Below are positions 51,201 to 64,000 of a DNA stretch of 64,000 bases, piece after piece; positions within the stretch are counted from its first letter, which is position 1, and every line of letters starts with the position of its first letter. The position numbers and the translations under genes are program-made. The stretch spans positions 658,235-722,234 of the forward strand of contig SSNP01000136.1 in NCBI GenBank assembly GCA_006937955.1, given 5' to 3'. Below the pieces are notes generated by a model. That model made no database searches, had not been told where the DNA came from, and saw nothing but the letters and a program-made list of their open reading frames with translations. This stretch comes from Pachypanchax playfairii (lineage: Eukaryota > Chordata > Actinopteri > Cyprinodontiformes > Aplocheilidae).

Positions 51201-54017
51201 ACCAGACCACAGCGGGCTGGGAATTCTCCACAGCGAGGCTGGAATGATGGAGTGTAGTCCTTGCTGGGCCTCCCAGTGATAATGATTATGATCCTGGGAA
51301 GAGAGCCATGGCGATCGCAGATCCAGTAGCGTGGCACGGTCATACGTTAGGATAGCCAATCCAAAGTTAACCATATACCATAGAAAAAATGAAAAGATCA
51401 GGAAAGCAGAGAGCAGCAGACGGCAAGCCAAACACGCTGGCGCCATCTTGCCAAAACCACTTAGTATCGACTTAGACAAGTTTCAAAACCATAGCTTAAA
51501 GTTGTAAAAGTTATTTTGTACTGCTTTAAATCTGTATCTAGTCATTGCAGTGCTGAAGAGCCAAGACAGCAAGGTGTGCTATTCTGTTCTCAGTAACGGA
51601 GGCATAAACCATCACATCATCAGCCAGAGTTAGACTTCAGTGTTTAACCAGATGAATCTGTTACTTTAGTGTGAATTTTTTTTTTTTTGTGCAAATGATC
51701 TGAACTAATGTTTCTAACACGCTGTGCCACAATTTGTATTAAATTCAACCAGAAGACAACGTGTTAGAGGTGCAGTATGTCGTTCTCATAAAGTTAAACT
51801 ATAATATAACATAATGAAACACAAACTTGGATATTTTCAGATGCAGCTTTACCTATTTCTCCTGAGCTGCTGGAGGAAGAACTTAGACAGAAGATCAAAA
51901 CAGAGATGCAGAGAAGTCTGGAGGAGGAGATCAATCAGAGGAGACAAGAACTACAGCAACAGTAAGACTAAAACCACAACCACAGGCCCCTAAATCAAGA
52001 TTGATTTTAGTATTTGCTCCTGGATAAGATGAACTAGCTGAATATAGATCAACAAATGAACACAAAAAGCTGTAACATAAGTAAAAGTTGTGATGCAGGA
52101 TTTTCAGTATATTTTTATTAAAACCAAATTAACATAAAAACAAAACTAATAATTTTACATTTAAAAAATGACTTTGTCTTGTTGATCATTTTTCTGATTG
52201 TTAGATCAGGAAACAGGATCCGTTGACGGGCTGAAGAATGGATTGTTTCTGTGTTGTAAAAGATGTGTAATTTGTGATTGTGAAGGTTGGAGGAGGTCAG
52301 AGTTCAGGCTCGAGCTGAGGCCGACGCAGCAGCTCAGGTTCAGGTCGAGCAGCAGGTAAAGGCGACCCTGGAAGCAGAGAAGGCAGCGTACATGGAGAAG
52401 CTGACGGAGTCCATAGCTAAAGAGAAAATAAAGGCAGAGGATGAGAAGCTCATGGTGCAGCTTTATGTAAGCCAAAAAAGAATGTCTGACTTTGTTTGAG
52501 TCCAGATCTCTGTCATAAACACAAACTCTTCCATTCTCTTATCCTGCTTCTTTGTCTTTTTTCATCCTGTTTTAGTGGATGGAGCTGAAGGTAGGACAGG
52601 AGAGACTGACTCTTCCTCTTTCTGCTTGCTCTACTCACACTTTATGTGCTGTGTTCATTTATCTGAAGCTGTATCAACACAAACATACTGGATATTGTTC
52701 TGTAACTTGAACACGCTGCTGTTCTGATCTCATTAAATCTTCAATTCACACAGTCTCATCAGCTGGAGGAGAAAGAGAAAGAGATGAAGAAGAGAGATGC
52801 ACTCTACAAGGAACATGTTGCAAAGCTTGAAGCAAAGGTAAGTTAACAACTGAAGCACTTTTCAGCAGTTTGAAGTATTTTTGGATTGACACCATCACTA
52901 AATGTAAGAAAGATGCACATTTTTGAGGAAACTAAAAGTATTTAGAAAGTTCTAAAACGTAAAATTCAGCCTGACTAGATTATTTCAATGTCAACAATCA
53001 GATTTAGGCAAATTACAAGCATTAAACTTTCAGACTTCTTTTATGTAAAATATCGTTTTAGTTTTACTGAAAATATGCACAGATTTAATCTGCTCCCGAG
53101 AGGTTGTCCAAGTAAATCGGCACTCACCTGTTGAAAACACCAGCATTCATTGGGTTTGTTGCATAAATTGGACATAATTAAAAACAAAAAGGAGTTGATA
53201 GAACATGTAGATTGTAATTTTAGAACTGTGTTATCAGGACCAACAAAGCAGAGATGGGCTTTTTTAGTTTAAATTGTCCTTAAACCAAAAGCTTTAAAAT
53301 AATTTAAGAGCCTATATAACATTATTCATTAATATTTACTTTTAAAACTGTAGAAGGTCCCAAGTTCTTATTAAAACTATTATTATGAAAAACTCTGTCA
53401 GTCTGGGTTTAATGTTTTCTGTCTTTTTTATTATTCTAAGTTGTCGAGAAGTGCATGAAGCATTATTAATCTTACAAAACTCCCCTCAAATAAGAGATTA
53501 AGCCAAATTAGGATTCACAATATTTATGTCCACTAGGGGGCACTAATACTCAGTATCAACCTGAAAGACTGCAGATGGAAACTAAATAGCCTTCTCAGAC
53601 CAAAAAAATATTTTTTTACATGTTCTCTAGCTGTTGTTTCACAGTGAGAATAATTTGTGTGTTTTACCTCATAGCATTCAGAGTTTTACAAAGTGTCTGC
53701 TAAGAACTTCCAGAAAGGCAAAGAAGAAACACACAAGCGTTTTAGGCAAGTCAACATCCTGATTGTTTCATAAATTAAGTCCTAAACTGTGTGACTAATA
53801 AATATTTGCAGCGTTTTGGTGATTGTGCGCAATTCAGATCTTTTTGTGCTTTTTATTCCACAGACGTTTTAACATTCAGCCCGTGTGTGGAGACTTGCAG
53901 AGTCAGATACTAAAATGCTATAAAGAAAACCCAGGAAAGACTCTGTCCTGCTCCAGAATCGCTTCGGCCTATATTCAGTGTGTGGACAACGCCAAGAAAG
54001 TACAAATTCAAACCTAA
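45288..54017 (+). CDS. chchd3: MICOS subunit MIC19/CHCHD3-like with long proline-rich insert
   Basis: Peripheral inner-membrane protein of the mitochondrial MICOS complex, needed for cristae junctions. Eight exons join in frame to 544 aa: 45288-45362, 45938-46871, 51841-51961, 52286-52466, 52576-52590, 52754-52837, 53675-53745, 53864-54017. The start MGGN gives the N-terminal glycine used for myristoylation; FLKGIRLSDRVINRMK is the family's N-terminal motif, split by intron 1. Exon 2 then adds about 300 Pro/Ser/Glu/Val-rich residues not present in human CHCHD3 (227 aa). Residues about 340-490 are a charged coiled coil. The CHCH domain has twin CX9C motifs: C502/C512 and C523/C533. Exon 5 is a 15-nt microexon (WMELK). 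Intron 7 has a GC donor (AG|GCAAGT). CHCHD6/MIC25 is the alternative; the C-terminus (QCVDNAKK) and slc35b4 as neighbour favour CHCHD3. Confidence 0.88.
48096..51462 (-). mobile_element. L2-like non-LTR retrotransposon, nearly full length, broken
   Basis: On the minus strand, in order: an apurinic-type endonuclease (50940-50421; LNSRSVRNKS, FITESW, LLYRPPKYN, LILGDFNIH), then reverse transcriptase (49750-48545; FRPISKLPFLSKLLERAVF, DLFAAFDTVDH, GVPQGSILGPLLFNVYI, YADDCQLY). A 3' end, GCGCTATATAAATAAACTTG, resembles L2-group tails. The endonuclease frame stops at 50421, and an assembly gap in a G run interrupts the region between the two domains, so no intact polyprotein exists. Length is about 3.4 kb. 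The host element's arm continues on both sides with only a 3-4 base duplication. The clade (L2 versus CR1/Rex1) is by motif memory. Confidence 0.85.
49844..49897. other. homopolymer G run with 10-base N gap
   Basis: 17 G, 10 N, then 27 G. The true length and sequence are unknown; the long proline stretch in translations across it is an artefact of this run. Confidence 0.95.
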
Positions 54018-54235
54018 ACATTGTTTAGCTTTATAGCTGTTTGTTTCTATTATACTGAACACTTGGATTAATGTAATACAAGAATCAAATCCAGCTTTTT
54101 GTGCCATAGTCCTACAGATCTGTGTGAGGGTCCTGTAGTCACCCACTATAGTTGTGGTTTCACAAACACAAAAGGTTTAGCTTTAAAGTAATAGGTCAGT
54201 TTTTTTGACGCATGGTTCTGTAGAGAAGTTATGGA

Positions 54236-55147
54236 CATTTGATATCTTACCTAGATAGTCCATCGAACAACCCCAGTTCAAAGAAATAGAGATTAGTTTG
54301 AATGAGTTAACGGCCAAGACCAAAGTTGATTGCCATCTTAAAAGAACTCAAATCTCTAATGTTTTATGGTAGTAAATACAAAAGTCATTTTATAAACCTT
54401 TATATCACTGACAGTTTTACATTACAGTGTTACTAAGACTGACACATTATAATATTCCTGCTGCAAGTGCCTCAGGCCACACAGACAGTGCTACAGCTAG
54501 CTGGTGCTGCTATTAGCACAGCAAATTTTATCACAAAATATTTTGTAAATAACTCTGTAATATTTGACAGCAATTTAAAGGCTTAGAAAATGGCGGTCAA
54601 ATAAACTATTATGATATTTTTAGTAGGGCTGTCCAGATCCAATCACGTGATCGGAAATAGTGCCCGATCATGTGGTTTTAGACTCAGTCGGAATCGGACG
54701 TTACCTCCCGATCAGAACGCGGATATATAAAGTCCAAAAGTGAAGATTTTATGTTATTACTTGATTGTTCAAGTTACCTCAAAGAAGTGCTCTGTTTTTT
54801 CTAACAGAGTTGATAAAATAGGGTGAATTAAATAAAAAAATAAGGAACATCCTGGGTCTGTTTTTTTGCTCTTTTTTATTCTTTTTTTAATGTATTACAG
54901 AAGTATCAGATCAATACTCAGTATAGATACTCAAAATCAAATGACTCAGACTCGAGGGGAAAAAAAACCTGATCGGGGCATCCCTAATTTTTAGGATTGG
55001 AGTTGTTTTAAAATGGCAATAATCCACTGTGGTCTTAGTCCTGCGTCAATTAGCCATTAGCTCTTTAGCCCAGTCACAGTTAATCTCTATTTTTCCAAAC
55101 TGAGGTCATTTAAAGGGGCCTCTACCACAAGTAAGATGTTAATTTTT
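54236..55147. mobile_element. foldback element (copy 3) with hAT-type insertion
   Basis: The left arm (about 54236-54350) is the inverted copy of the right arm (about 54996-55147): GAGTTxTTTTAAxATGGCAAT, GGTCTT, GTTAATCTCTATTT and GTAAGAT recur in the same order from centre to edge. The spacer is about 650 bp, 363 bp of which is the hAT-type element. Without that insertion the arms would be about 280 bp apart. Confidence 0.6.
54624..54986. mobile_element. non-autonomous hAT-type element with 8-bp TSD
   Basis: TAGGGCTG at the left and CATCCCTA at the right form short imperfect terminal repeats. Perfect 8-bp direct repeats ATTTTTAG flank it (54616-54623 and 54987-54994). 363 bp, rich in GATCGG/CCGATC motifs, related to 23779-24122. 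No transposase. Confidence 0.8.
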
Positions 55148-55898
55148 TGTGATCTTTCCACAAAACCCTGCATCAAAAATCTGAACTTATGTTGTAAAAT
55201 AAAATACACTGTAAAAACTAATGTCTGATATGAAAATGTACTTATAAATGCTAGTGAGTAGAAAACTTGATCACTCTTATTGATCTTTCCTGTGCCTTGA
55301 TTTCATGAAAGCGAACACTGAATACAGATTTATGAAACAACTATGCAAGAAGAGATGCACAAAAATCTCAAATGCAATAATAAAGTTTGATGTGAAACAC
55401 ATTTGGAGTAGTTCTTAAATGTAGGAATTAGAGTTAAAACAAAGGGAGATTTAGGGTTGATGAATCATGTGACCTGTTAGATCTATTGTAAAAAAAATAT
55501 GCTGCCATTCTGGGCTTCTGAGATAAAATTATGTCTACATTCTTCAACAAGACTAACTTGTTTTTTAACACACTCGACCCCTTTTTTTTTTACCTGATAT
55601 TGTCGTCAGCTATATGAAACACCAGACAAGTGCTTATTAGGAAGAACCAATGAAGAGCAGTGTTTTCATAACGACATTGGGGCTGCGTGCACCAACATGA
55701 CCTACTCGTGAAAAAATGGAGGCAGGACCTGTCCCTTGGTCTCAGGCCTGAAGCTACAACCCATAAAACTGTAGCGTGGCTTCATCTTCTAGATCACAGC
55801 TTTGTCTTCACTTCACTCTGAAATAATTTTACCTTTGTAGTGCGTATTGCAAGTGTGAACGTACCTAGTAGCATCTTCAAGGGCAAAAACTGCAGATA

Positions 55899-57063
<1,165 letters not shown>

Positions 57064-57065
57064 TA

Positions 57066-60000
57066 TAGAGCTTGGTGAGGTTACAGGAGAGCAGCACAGA
57101 AGATGATGTGGAGTAACTGTGTCATGATTGCCTGAAGGAGATTTTTTTTAATTATTTGCTATGATCCAACCCTGTTCTAATAGATTGTGCAGGATGTGGA
57201 GCGTGTAGCCGACATATAATCTTGTCTTAAGGGGTTTAAGGGACCAGTTCCCAACACTTGCACTACATTGTTCTCAAATGCACAACTAAGCTGTAAGGAT
57301 GCTTCAAGAGGCTTGTAATTAACTGGTGTGTTAAATAAATACGAATCAGACACTATAAATGCAATATAAATATATTGTATATATATTATGTATATTGCAT
57401 AAATATACACTATAAACCACCACAATCTGAAGCTGCAAACACAACTCTTGCTGGGGAGAACAGCAGATTTCCCAGCTTTTGATTGTGCTTGCTGACTCAA
57501 AAAAAACCTGATAAAATGTTTTCCCCAAGTTAAACTCAAAAGATGCAGCTGCTCATATAGAAATGTTCCTTATTTTTTTTAAATAAATCACACTGAGTTT
57601 TTAAAGAATTCCCTCCCTCAACAAACGACAACTGCAAAAAAGTTGCAGATTGTCAAACTTACATTCTGATTTGTTTTTTTTGGATGATAATGATTTGTAT
57701 TGCAAATAAAGTAACAAATTAAGTTAAGTAGTTGTTTGTCAGCTGTTTTTCATTGTTTCACTATCACTTGATCAGCAATGATGTTGGAACAAAAACAAGG
57801 TTTTTGTTTGACATCTCAGCTTTGAAACTTTCACATGGGACGCCTGTAAAGTGGAATTAAAGTCAAAGGCTGCAAATTAGACATGTTATCACCTAAATGA
57901 TGAGCAAAACTGTAACCTGAGAAGTAACTTAAAACTAAAAAGTTAAATACAGGAGCCCAATACAGCTGCAATAATTTTTTTTTGGTATCAAGTGGAGATT
58001 TACAGTAAAAATTACACTGAATTGATATACGAAGTCATGCTAGCGTTTGTGTTGGGATATTAACATCAACAGTGTCTTTTTGAAAATCAACATTTTAGTT
58101 GAAAAAATGAAAGCAGTGCAGCAAAGCCACTGGCTCTGTTTTTGTATCAGCTCAGAAGCCTGTTTTATGTGACACTACATGATGTTCCAAAGAGGAACTG
58201 AGAGATATTCTTACACTTCTGATCATTTACATTTAACTGTGTGATAGAAAAAATAAAGGCTGCTTAAATAAGAAGAATTGTCTTAGAAACTTCCACCATA
58301 ACTTGTCAGTTGTTTGTTTCTGTCACTCTTGAAAATTTCGCCTTTTGAAAAGGATTTTTTTATTTGTGCATCAGAATGTCTTGAATGGCTCGATCAGAGG
58401 TCACATCTGCATCATTAAAAAGGTAAAAACCTTCTCTGATCCCAATGTGCTGAGAAGAGAGTTTTCTTGTTGCAAAGCAGAGCCACATGCTCTTTCATCC
58501 CCAATTACTCTGAAAAGAAAAGCTAAAAGAAAAACAGAAGTGAAGCTGTGGTTTCCAGCTCTAGCTGACATCATGATCAGCCACAGAGGAAGTGGTTGAC
58601 GGAGTGTTCGTATGACTTTATGTTCGTTTACAAAAGAACAATTATGCAACCCTGTCATTGATATCAGGAAAAACAACATTGAATTGTATGTGTGGCTTTG
58701 TGTTTAATATTTAAACATTTTACTTAGTTTTACAAGTTTTTTGTAATTTAGTGACAATCATTTCCACAAAAACCATTTTAAAAGACTAATTTTTATTGGT
58801 TTCTGGTCATTAACTAACTTAACTTGTTGGTTTATTTTGACTAATTTTAAATGCAACGAGGATCTTTTGTCCTTATTGCATTTGAGTTATCATCTCTGAC
58901 TCTCTCACATCAGGTGAGTAGAACTCTGGGTAAATTGGAGTTAACAGCAGGGAAACAACTTCTTTAAAGTTGGAGATGTCACATCATCCATGAAACAACT
59001 CTCACTCACAGAAGTTTTAGGTTTAACTGGGAATTGAACATTTAAGTTATGGTCTGTTGTTTTGAAGAAATATTGCAGTGAACATGAGCAAATTTGAACA
59101 ATTTGTAGCAAATCAAAAAACAGGATTTGTGAGTCAAAATCAGTGTAAAAGATTAACCAGGTGTCTCTGCCATCTTCTGTTGATGAAAAGCTAAGCCATA
59201 ACATCTTACTGTATATCTTTGAAGCCAGAGTCTGAGCACTAGAAACATAATTACCCGAACACAATCATAGCATGTTTTTTTAAGCATCAAATGATTATAA
59301 AAATGAATATTTAAATATGCAGCAAACTAGAAAGAAACACATTAATACTGTGTGCTTTTATTTTAAAATCAGGCCAATATGATATTCTTTTACTTTGGAG
59401 TGCAGGACCTTTACTGGAACCAGCCACTAGGGGCAGGTCATTTGTTTTGACTTCAACTTCTTTAATGTCTGAGAAATATACTGTAGAAAAAAAAGTGTTC
59501 AGTGTAGTAAACTGAAGAGTCTAACTACTGAAGATATATTAATAAAAAGAACAAAAATCTAAAACCATGACAATAATCACTGATGAAAAAAGAAAATTGC
59601 CTTCTTCTTGTTTAAATGGGAAATTTAAGCAATCTAAGTTTCCTTTTTGCTTATAGAATGTTTTCTTGCTAACAGGTTAATAGAGAAACATTTCCACAAC
59701 ATCTACAGACTGTAAACAATCAGCGTTCCAGCAAATGATGGTCCAACAGGACATTTAAAGAGTGACTGAAAGATGCTTCCAAATGAGGGTTTCCATAGCA
59801 ACAAAACTAAAAAAACTGCAGCGCTAATCAGAGTGATGTGACATTCTTCACTCGGCCCATTATTTATTCAATGTGAAGAGTCTGAATTTATTTAGTATGT
59901 CATATTTAAATCATTTTAAAAAATATCAGTTGTGGATGTGAAATCTGGACAAATTAGTTTGTCTGTATTTCAGAGTGAGATATTTAATAAAATATGTTCA

Positions 60001-60837
60001 CCAGCACTGTGTTCAACCTGATACAGGGATACTGCAGAACATTTACATGAATGTAAAACGTTAACAGGCTTCTTCAAATCCTCTCTGTAAAACTTTGCTT
60101 GTGACAGTAAGATACTTTAGCTTATTTTATCTCAAGGACGTGGGCCTTTAGAATTATGAGCATTTCAAAGAATTGGAAATGCTGAATAAAATGAAATCAA
60201 CATACAGTTGAGGCATATACAGTATGTTTCTGTACGTGCTTGATATCACATTCTACAAAGAAGAAAACTTTTTATATTCTCAGAAATCCCACAATGTTTT
60301 GCATTACACTTACTTAAAGGTTACTGGGAGGTATATTGTCTTCATTACCACTTAGCTCATTACAATCTTCATAAAAGGTTTATCTCTTTTTAGTGTGGGA
60401 GGCATTTTTTTGTTTGTTTTTTTGCTGTAAACATAAACGTCCATGTATACTATGATCACAACATTTGCAGTAGATCCTAAAACCAAAAATCTCTGAATGT
60501 AAATGATCTGCAAAAAATTCTGCATTCAATTATTTTTGAAACCACTGAGTTTGTTGTTTTGCAAGCTGATGCTGTAGTGACTGTTACCAAGGACGTATCT
60601 GTAGCCTCCAGGACAAAGAAAATAGATTGTTACATAACTCGTATTTTCATGTATGTTTTCGCTTATTGCTTTGCCCACAAGACCCAAGGATGAATGTGAT
60701 AACACCTCAACAATCCAGCAGGACATGTGTGCCTGAAGTAGAATCCATTTTAGATAAACTCAGATCAACTGCAAGTGTCTGTTATTTAATAGATATTTTT
60801 TATATAGTTTATACCTTTAATGCTTTTATAGCTAAGA
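57066..60837. other. 3.8 kb intergenic, no gene recognised
   Basis: AT-rich. Short frames at 57177-57539, 58345-58679 and 58941-59264 have no recognisable domain. A short block near 59410 (CCAGCCACTAGGGG) is shared with 37198. Confidence 0.4.
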
Positions 60838-60900
60838 TTCGAACCCAGATTCTTCTCACTGCAAGGCATTAGTGCAGAGTGAATACATCATCGTGCAGAA
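60838..60900 (-). repeat. SINE-like remnant
   Basis: AGATTCGAACCCAGATTCTT then CACTGCAAGGCATTAGTGCA is the reversed B-box/A-box end of the family at 14551 and 61210. Confidence 0.55.
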
Positions 60901-61209
60901 TTTCCTATCTGTTATTTCAGTTGCAGAACATCAGGCAGGTTTCTGTTAAAGTAGATTCAACAAACTAAAAACAATTTTAAATTTCCTTGCTGCGGTTAAA
61001 CTGATGCTTGTTTGGCAGAATTACCCAAAACATACTTCTTTACATTTTATAAAACATTTCTGGACATTGAAGGAGCAAAATGTTCATAAGTTTTTGATTG
61101 AATTTGCATTGTTTTCTTCTACCCATTAAAAAATTGTCTCATTTTAAGACAACATAAAAACTGACACCATGATGCAGCTTGTGGAAATAATACAGGTTTT
61201 AATTTGTTA

Positions 61210-61425
61210 GAGAACAGTTTTGGGCTGCATGGTGGTGCATTTTGTAGCATTGTTGCCTTGCAGCGAGAAGGTCCTGGGTTCGAAACTGGGCTGGGAACAT
61301 TCTGCATGGACTTTGCGGGTTCTCCCTGTGCATGTGTGCGTTTTCTCCTATAGACCAAAAATATGCATGAGGTTAGCAACTCTAAATTGTTCCTAGGTGT
61401 GAGTGGTTGTCTGTTTACACATCCT
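61210..61425 (+). repeat. SINE-like repeat
   Basis: GGCTGCATGGTGGTGCATTT, then TTGCCTTGCAGCGAGAAGG, GGTTCGAAACTGGGCTGGG and TTCTCCCTGTGCATGTGTGC. The GGTTCGAA B-box-like motif is intact in this copy. Confidence 0.75.
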
Positions 61426-61900
61426 GCAGTTTAATTTATTGCCTTGTCTCTTTGCTTTTAACAAGTCTGTTGTGTTATTTTAATTATTGTGATGTGTTTG
61501 GAGTTTTCAGAGTTTATGGTTGTTTCTCATCCTCCTGGCCTCTGTTTCTGCTGTCTAATGATCAAACCTGTCACATATCACTAATCATTCCCTCATTGTT
61601 TCATTCTTGTCACATGTTCCCTTTTAATTTTTCTTTGCCTGCTTTGTTTTTGTTTTCTGTTTGTAGTCCCTGTTTCTGCAGCTCTTTCATTTTCTATAAA
61701 ACAAATTCCTTTTCAGCTCCTGGGTTTGTTTCTTCACCTTCTGACAAACTTGAATACGTCTGTAGAATCTGCACCAAACAGACTTTGTACATCAGGTTTT
61801 CAAAGAGGAAAGAGGAAGGAAGAGAACCAGACTTGCCACGAATGAACAAGAAATATTTCCATTTTCTCTTTGTTCCTTACAGCAGAGTTATTTTCTGATG
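61426..61900 (+). repeat. probable dispersed repeat (T/C-rich)
   Basis: The 163-codon frame 61407-61898 is dominated by Phe, Leu, Ser and Cys from a pyrimidine-rich strand. Phrases such as TGTTTCATTCTTGTCACATG and TTTGTAGTCCCTGTTTCTGC look like a common teleost repeat. I do not regard it as a gene. Confidence 0.35.
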
Positions 61901-62781
<881 letters not shown>

Positions 62782-64000
62782 GAGCTCTCAGGCAGGAGCT
62801 TTCTGAAAATCTGATTAACTTTCTGAGTAATTTCTGTTGCAGGAACACGTCTCAAAAGCTTGTTTGCTGTCGACTTCCTCTATCATACTTGTATGAATAT
62901 AAATACAACACTTTCGCTCAGTAAAGTGTGTGTGTTTCTGTGTGTTTGCATGAGCTCACGGTGACTCACAGATGCAGTAATGACTGTGTCAGAGCGGTAG
63001 ATGAAAAGCTCAGAGAGAAACAGACGAGAGGGGCTGAGCTCTCAGTCTCATATCTCTGCTGTTCAGTGTGTTCACACACACGGACACACACAGCTTCATG
63101 TGGGAGGAAGACAACCTTGAATGCAACAGCACATACAATAAAGTGTATTAGAGGACACTTCAGTGCAGGTTCAGCTCTCAGTCAGATCGAAGAGTGAGAA
63201 AACATCACCAGGAAGTGGAATCCGTTTTGTGACGAACCATGTGCATCAGGTTAGTGTTTTATCACTCCGTGAAATTAAACACATATTTTATTTTGTTGTG
63301 CTGTGAAGACATATCTGAATATTATTTTGGTAGGATGTCACGGTTTCATTTTCTGTGTGTCTTTGAACCTCTGGATGCCGCGAGATGTTGCCTTCCTTTC
63401 CAGAGCTCGATTAACTTAAAAACAAACCAAAGCTAAGTTCAAAAAGATTGAACTGATTGATTTTAACCATCAACTGCTCTAATCTTTATCAGATATTTGA
63501 TCTTACGTTTTAGACTTTACAGGTATTTTTTCATGTTTAATAATTATGCAAAAGTAAATCATTAATTCTTCTTAAGGGAAGGGCGGCAAGATTTTATTGT
63601 CTGTTAAAGATAAATGTCATGAATCTCTCTGTGCTGAAGGTGTCAGATAGAAACACACTGTACGTATCGTTTGCTCTATAAGCTTCAGTACGCTGAGTTT
63701 AACCTGATTTACCCTTGATGTTTGATTTGTGTGGCACTTTTTCATCCTCCCACAGCTGCACATTTTGAGTTTCAGGTAAACACACCCTGATCCTGTCCTA
63801 CAACAGCTCAGGTATAAATAACCAGTGATCCAAAGCCCAGATAAAAGAGGACAGTTGGAATTGCAATGATAAAAAATAATCATCATAAAGTTAATTTATA
63901 GTTTTAAACATATACAGTGTAATCTTGTTCACTATGTCTCTTCCATGACTGTATTTCTTCCTCATACAGCATCTATTACAGTTAAATGCACATAGTGACT
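62782..64000. other. window end; possible promoter near 62900
   Basis: TATAAATA at 62898-62905 is followed by a GC-richer, CpG-poor stretch with TGACTCA at about 62962. This could be a promoter and 5' exon of a gene starting beyond the window, but no coding exon is supported. Confidence 0.3.

Larger units (their letters stand above)
47081..51515. mobile_element. snap-back element, right arm split by a LINE
   Basis: The left arm (about 47081-47273) and right arm (about 47960-48095 continuing at 51463-51515) are inverted copies of roughly 190 bp. Matching blocks include AACATGTT, CTTCATATTAGACACTCT, GTGGTGTTCTGACGATTTAT and ACTTAGACAA. About 690 bp of unrelated sequence lies between the arms. 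It lies in chchd3 intron 2. No transposase is seen; class unknown. Confidence 0.75.

Noticed and set aside
60206..60220. Solo Tc1 terminal repeat (TACAGTTGAGGCA)
   Set aside because: Only about 13 bases match the end of the element at 55899; the following bases diverge, so chance is likely.
61407..61898. 163-codon hydrophobic frame resembling a membrane protein
   Set aside because: The hydrophobicity comes from a pyrimidine-rich strand; the sequence looks like a dispersed repeat and starts inside a SINE-like element.

Overview
The window is vertebrate nuclear DNA from a ray-finned fish, most likely a teleost. The evidence is intron-rich genes with GT-AG junctions, fish-type Tc1, hAT, L2-like and PIF/Harbinger transposon debris, many CA/GT and AT microsatellites, and protein sequences close to vertebrate families. 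The species cannot be named from the sequence. It is a draft assembly: there is a 10-base N gap at 49861-49870 inside a long G run. All exon models below were built by hand from splice signals, reading frame and family knowledge. No alignment was run.

Layout. 1-18.9 kb has no gene I can defend. It is old repeats: a PIF/Harbinger remnant, inverted-repeat MITEs, foldback-element arms, LINE-derived and SINE-like pieces, and one candidate orphan exon near 2.8 kb. 19.4-23.5 kb holds tmpo (lamina-associated polypeptide 2, beta-like membrane form, + strand, 6 exons). 26.9-32.7 kb holds an ldhb-type lactate dehydrogenase (+, 7 coding exons, 334 aa). 33.1-34.2 kb holds a small spexin gene (spx, -, 5 coding exons) that is easy to miss because every exon is under 90 bp. 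37.9-38.9 kb holds golt1b (-, 5 exons, 138 aa). 40.3-44.1 kb holds slc35b4 (+, 10 exons, 331 aa). 45.3-54.0 kb holds a chchd3-like MICOS gene (+, 8 exons, 544 aa predicted), far longer than the mammalian protein because exon 2 encodes about 300 proline-rich residues. 54-64 kb is again repeat-rich and gene-poor.

From memory of human gene order, golt1b, spx and ldhb are neighbours on 12p12 with golt1b and spx opposite to ldhb. That supports the ldhb and spx calls; gys2, which sits between them in human, is not seen here. slc35b4 and chchd3 are likewise near each other on human 7q. The genes do not form one pathway: nuclear lamina anchoring, lactate/pyruvate interconversion, a secreted neuropeptide, ER-Golgi transport, Golgi/ER nucleotide-sugar import, and mitochondrial cristae organisation.

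Most interesting points: (1) the spexin precursor keeps the 14-residue hormone but the usual Gly-Arg-Arg amidation/cleavage site reads Gly-His-Cys, explainable by two CpG transitions; (2) a textbook U12-type intron in slc35b4; (3) three GC-AG introns among about 35; (4) the giant proline-rich exon and a 15-nt microexon in chchd3; (5) a snap-back element with ~190-bp arms, one arm split by a nearly full-length L2-like LINE; (6) three inverted pairs of one foldback repeat family; (7) two short hAT-type elements with perfect 8-bp target duplications.
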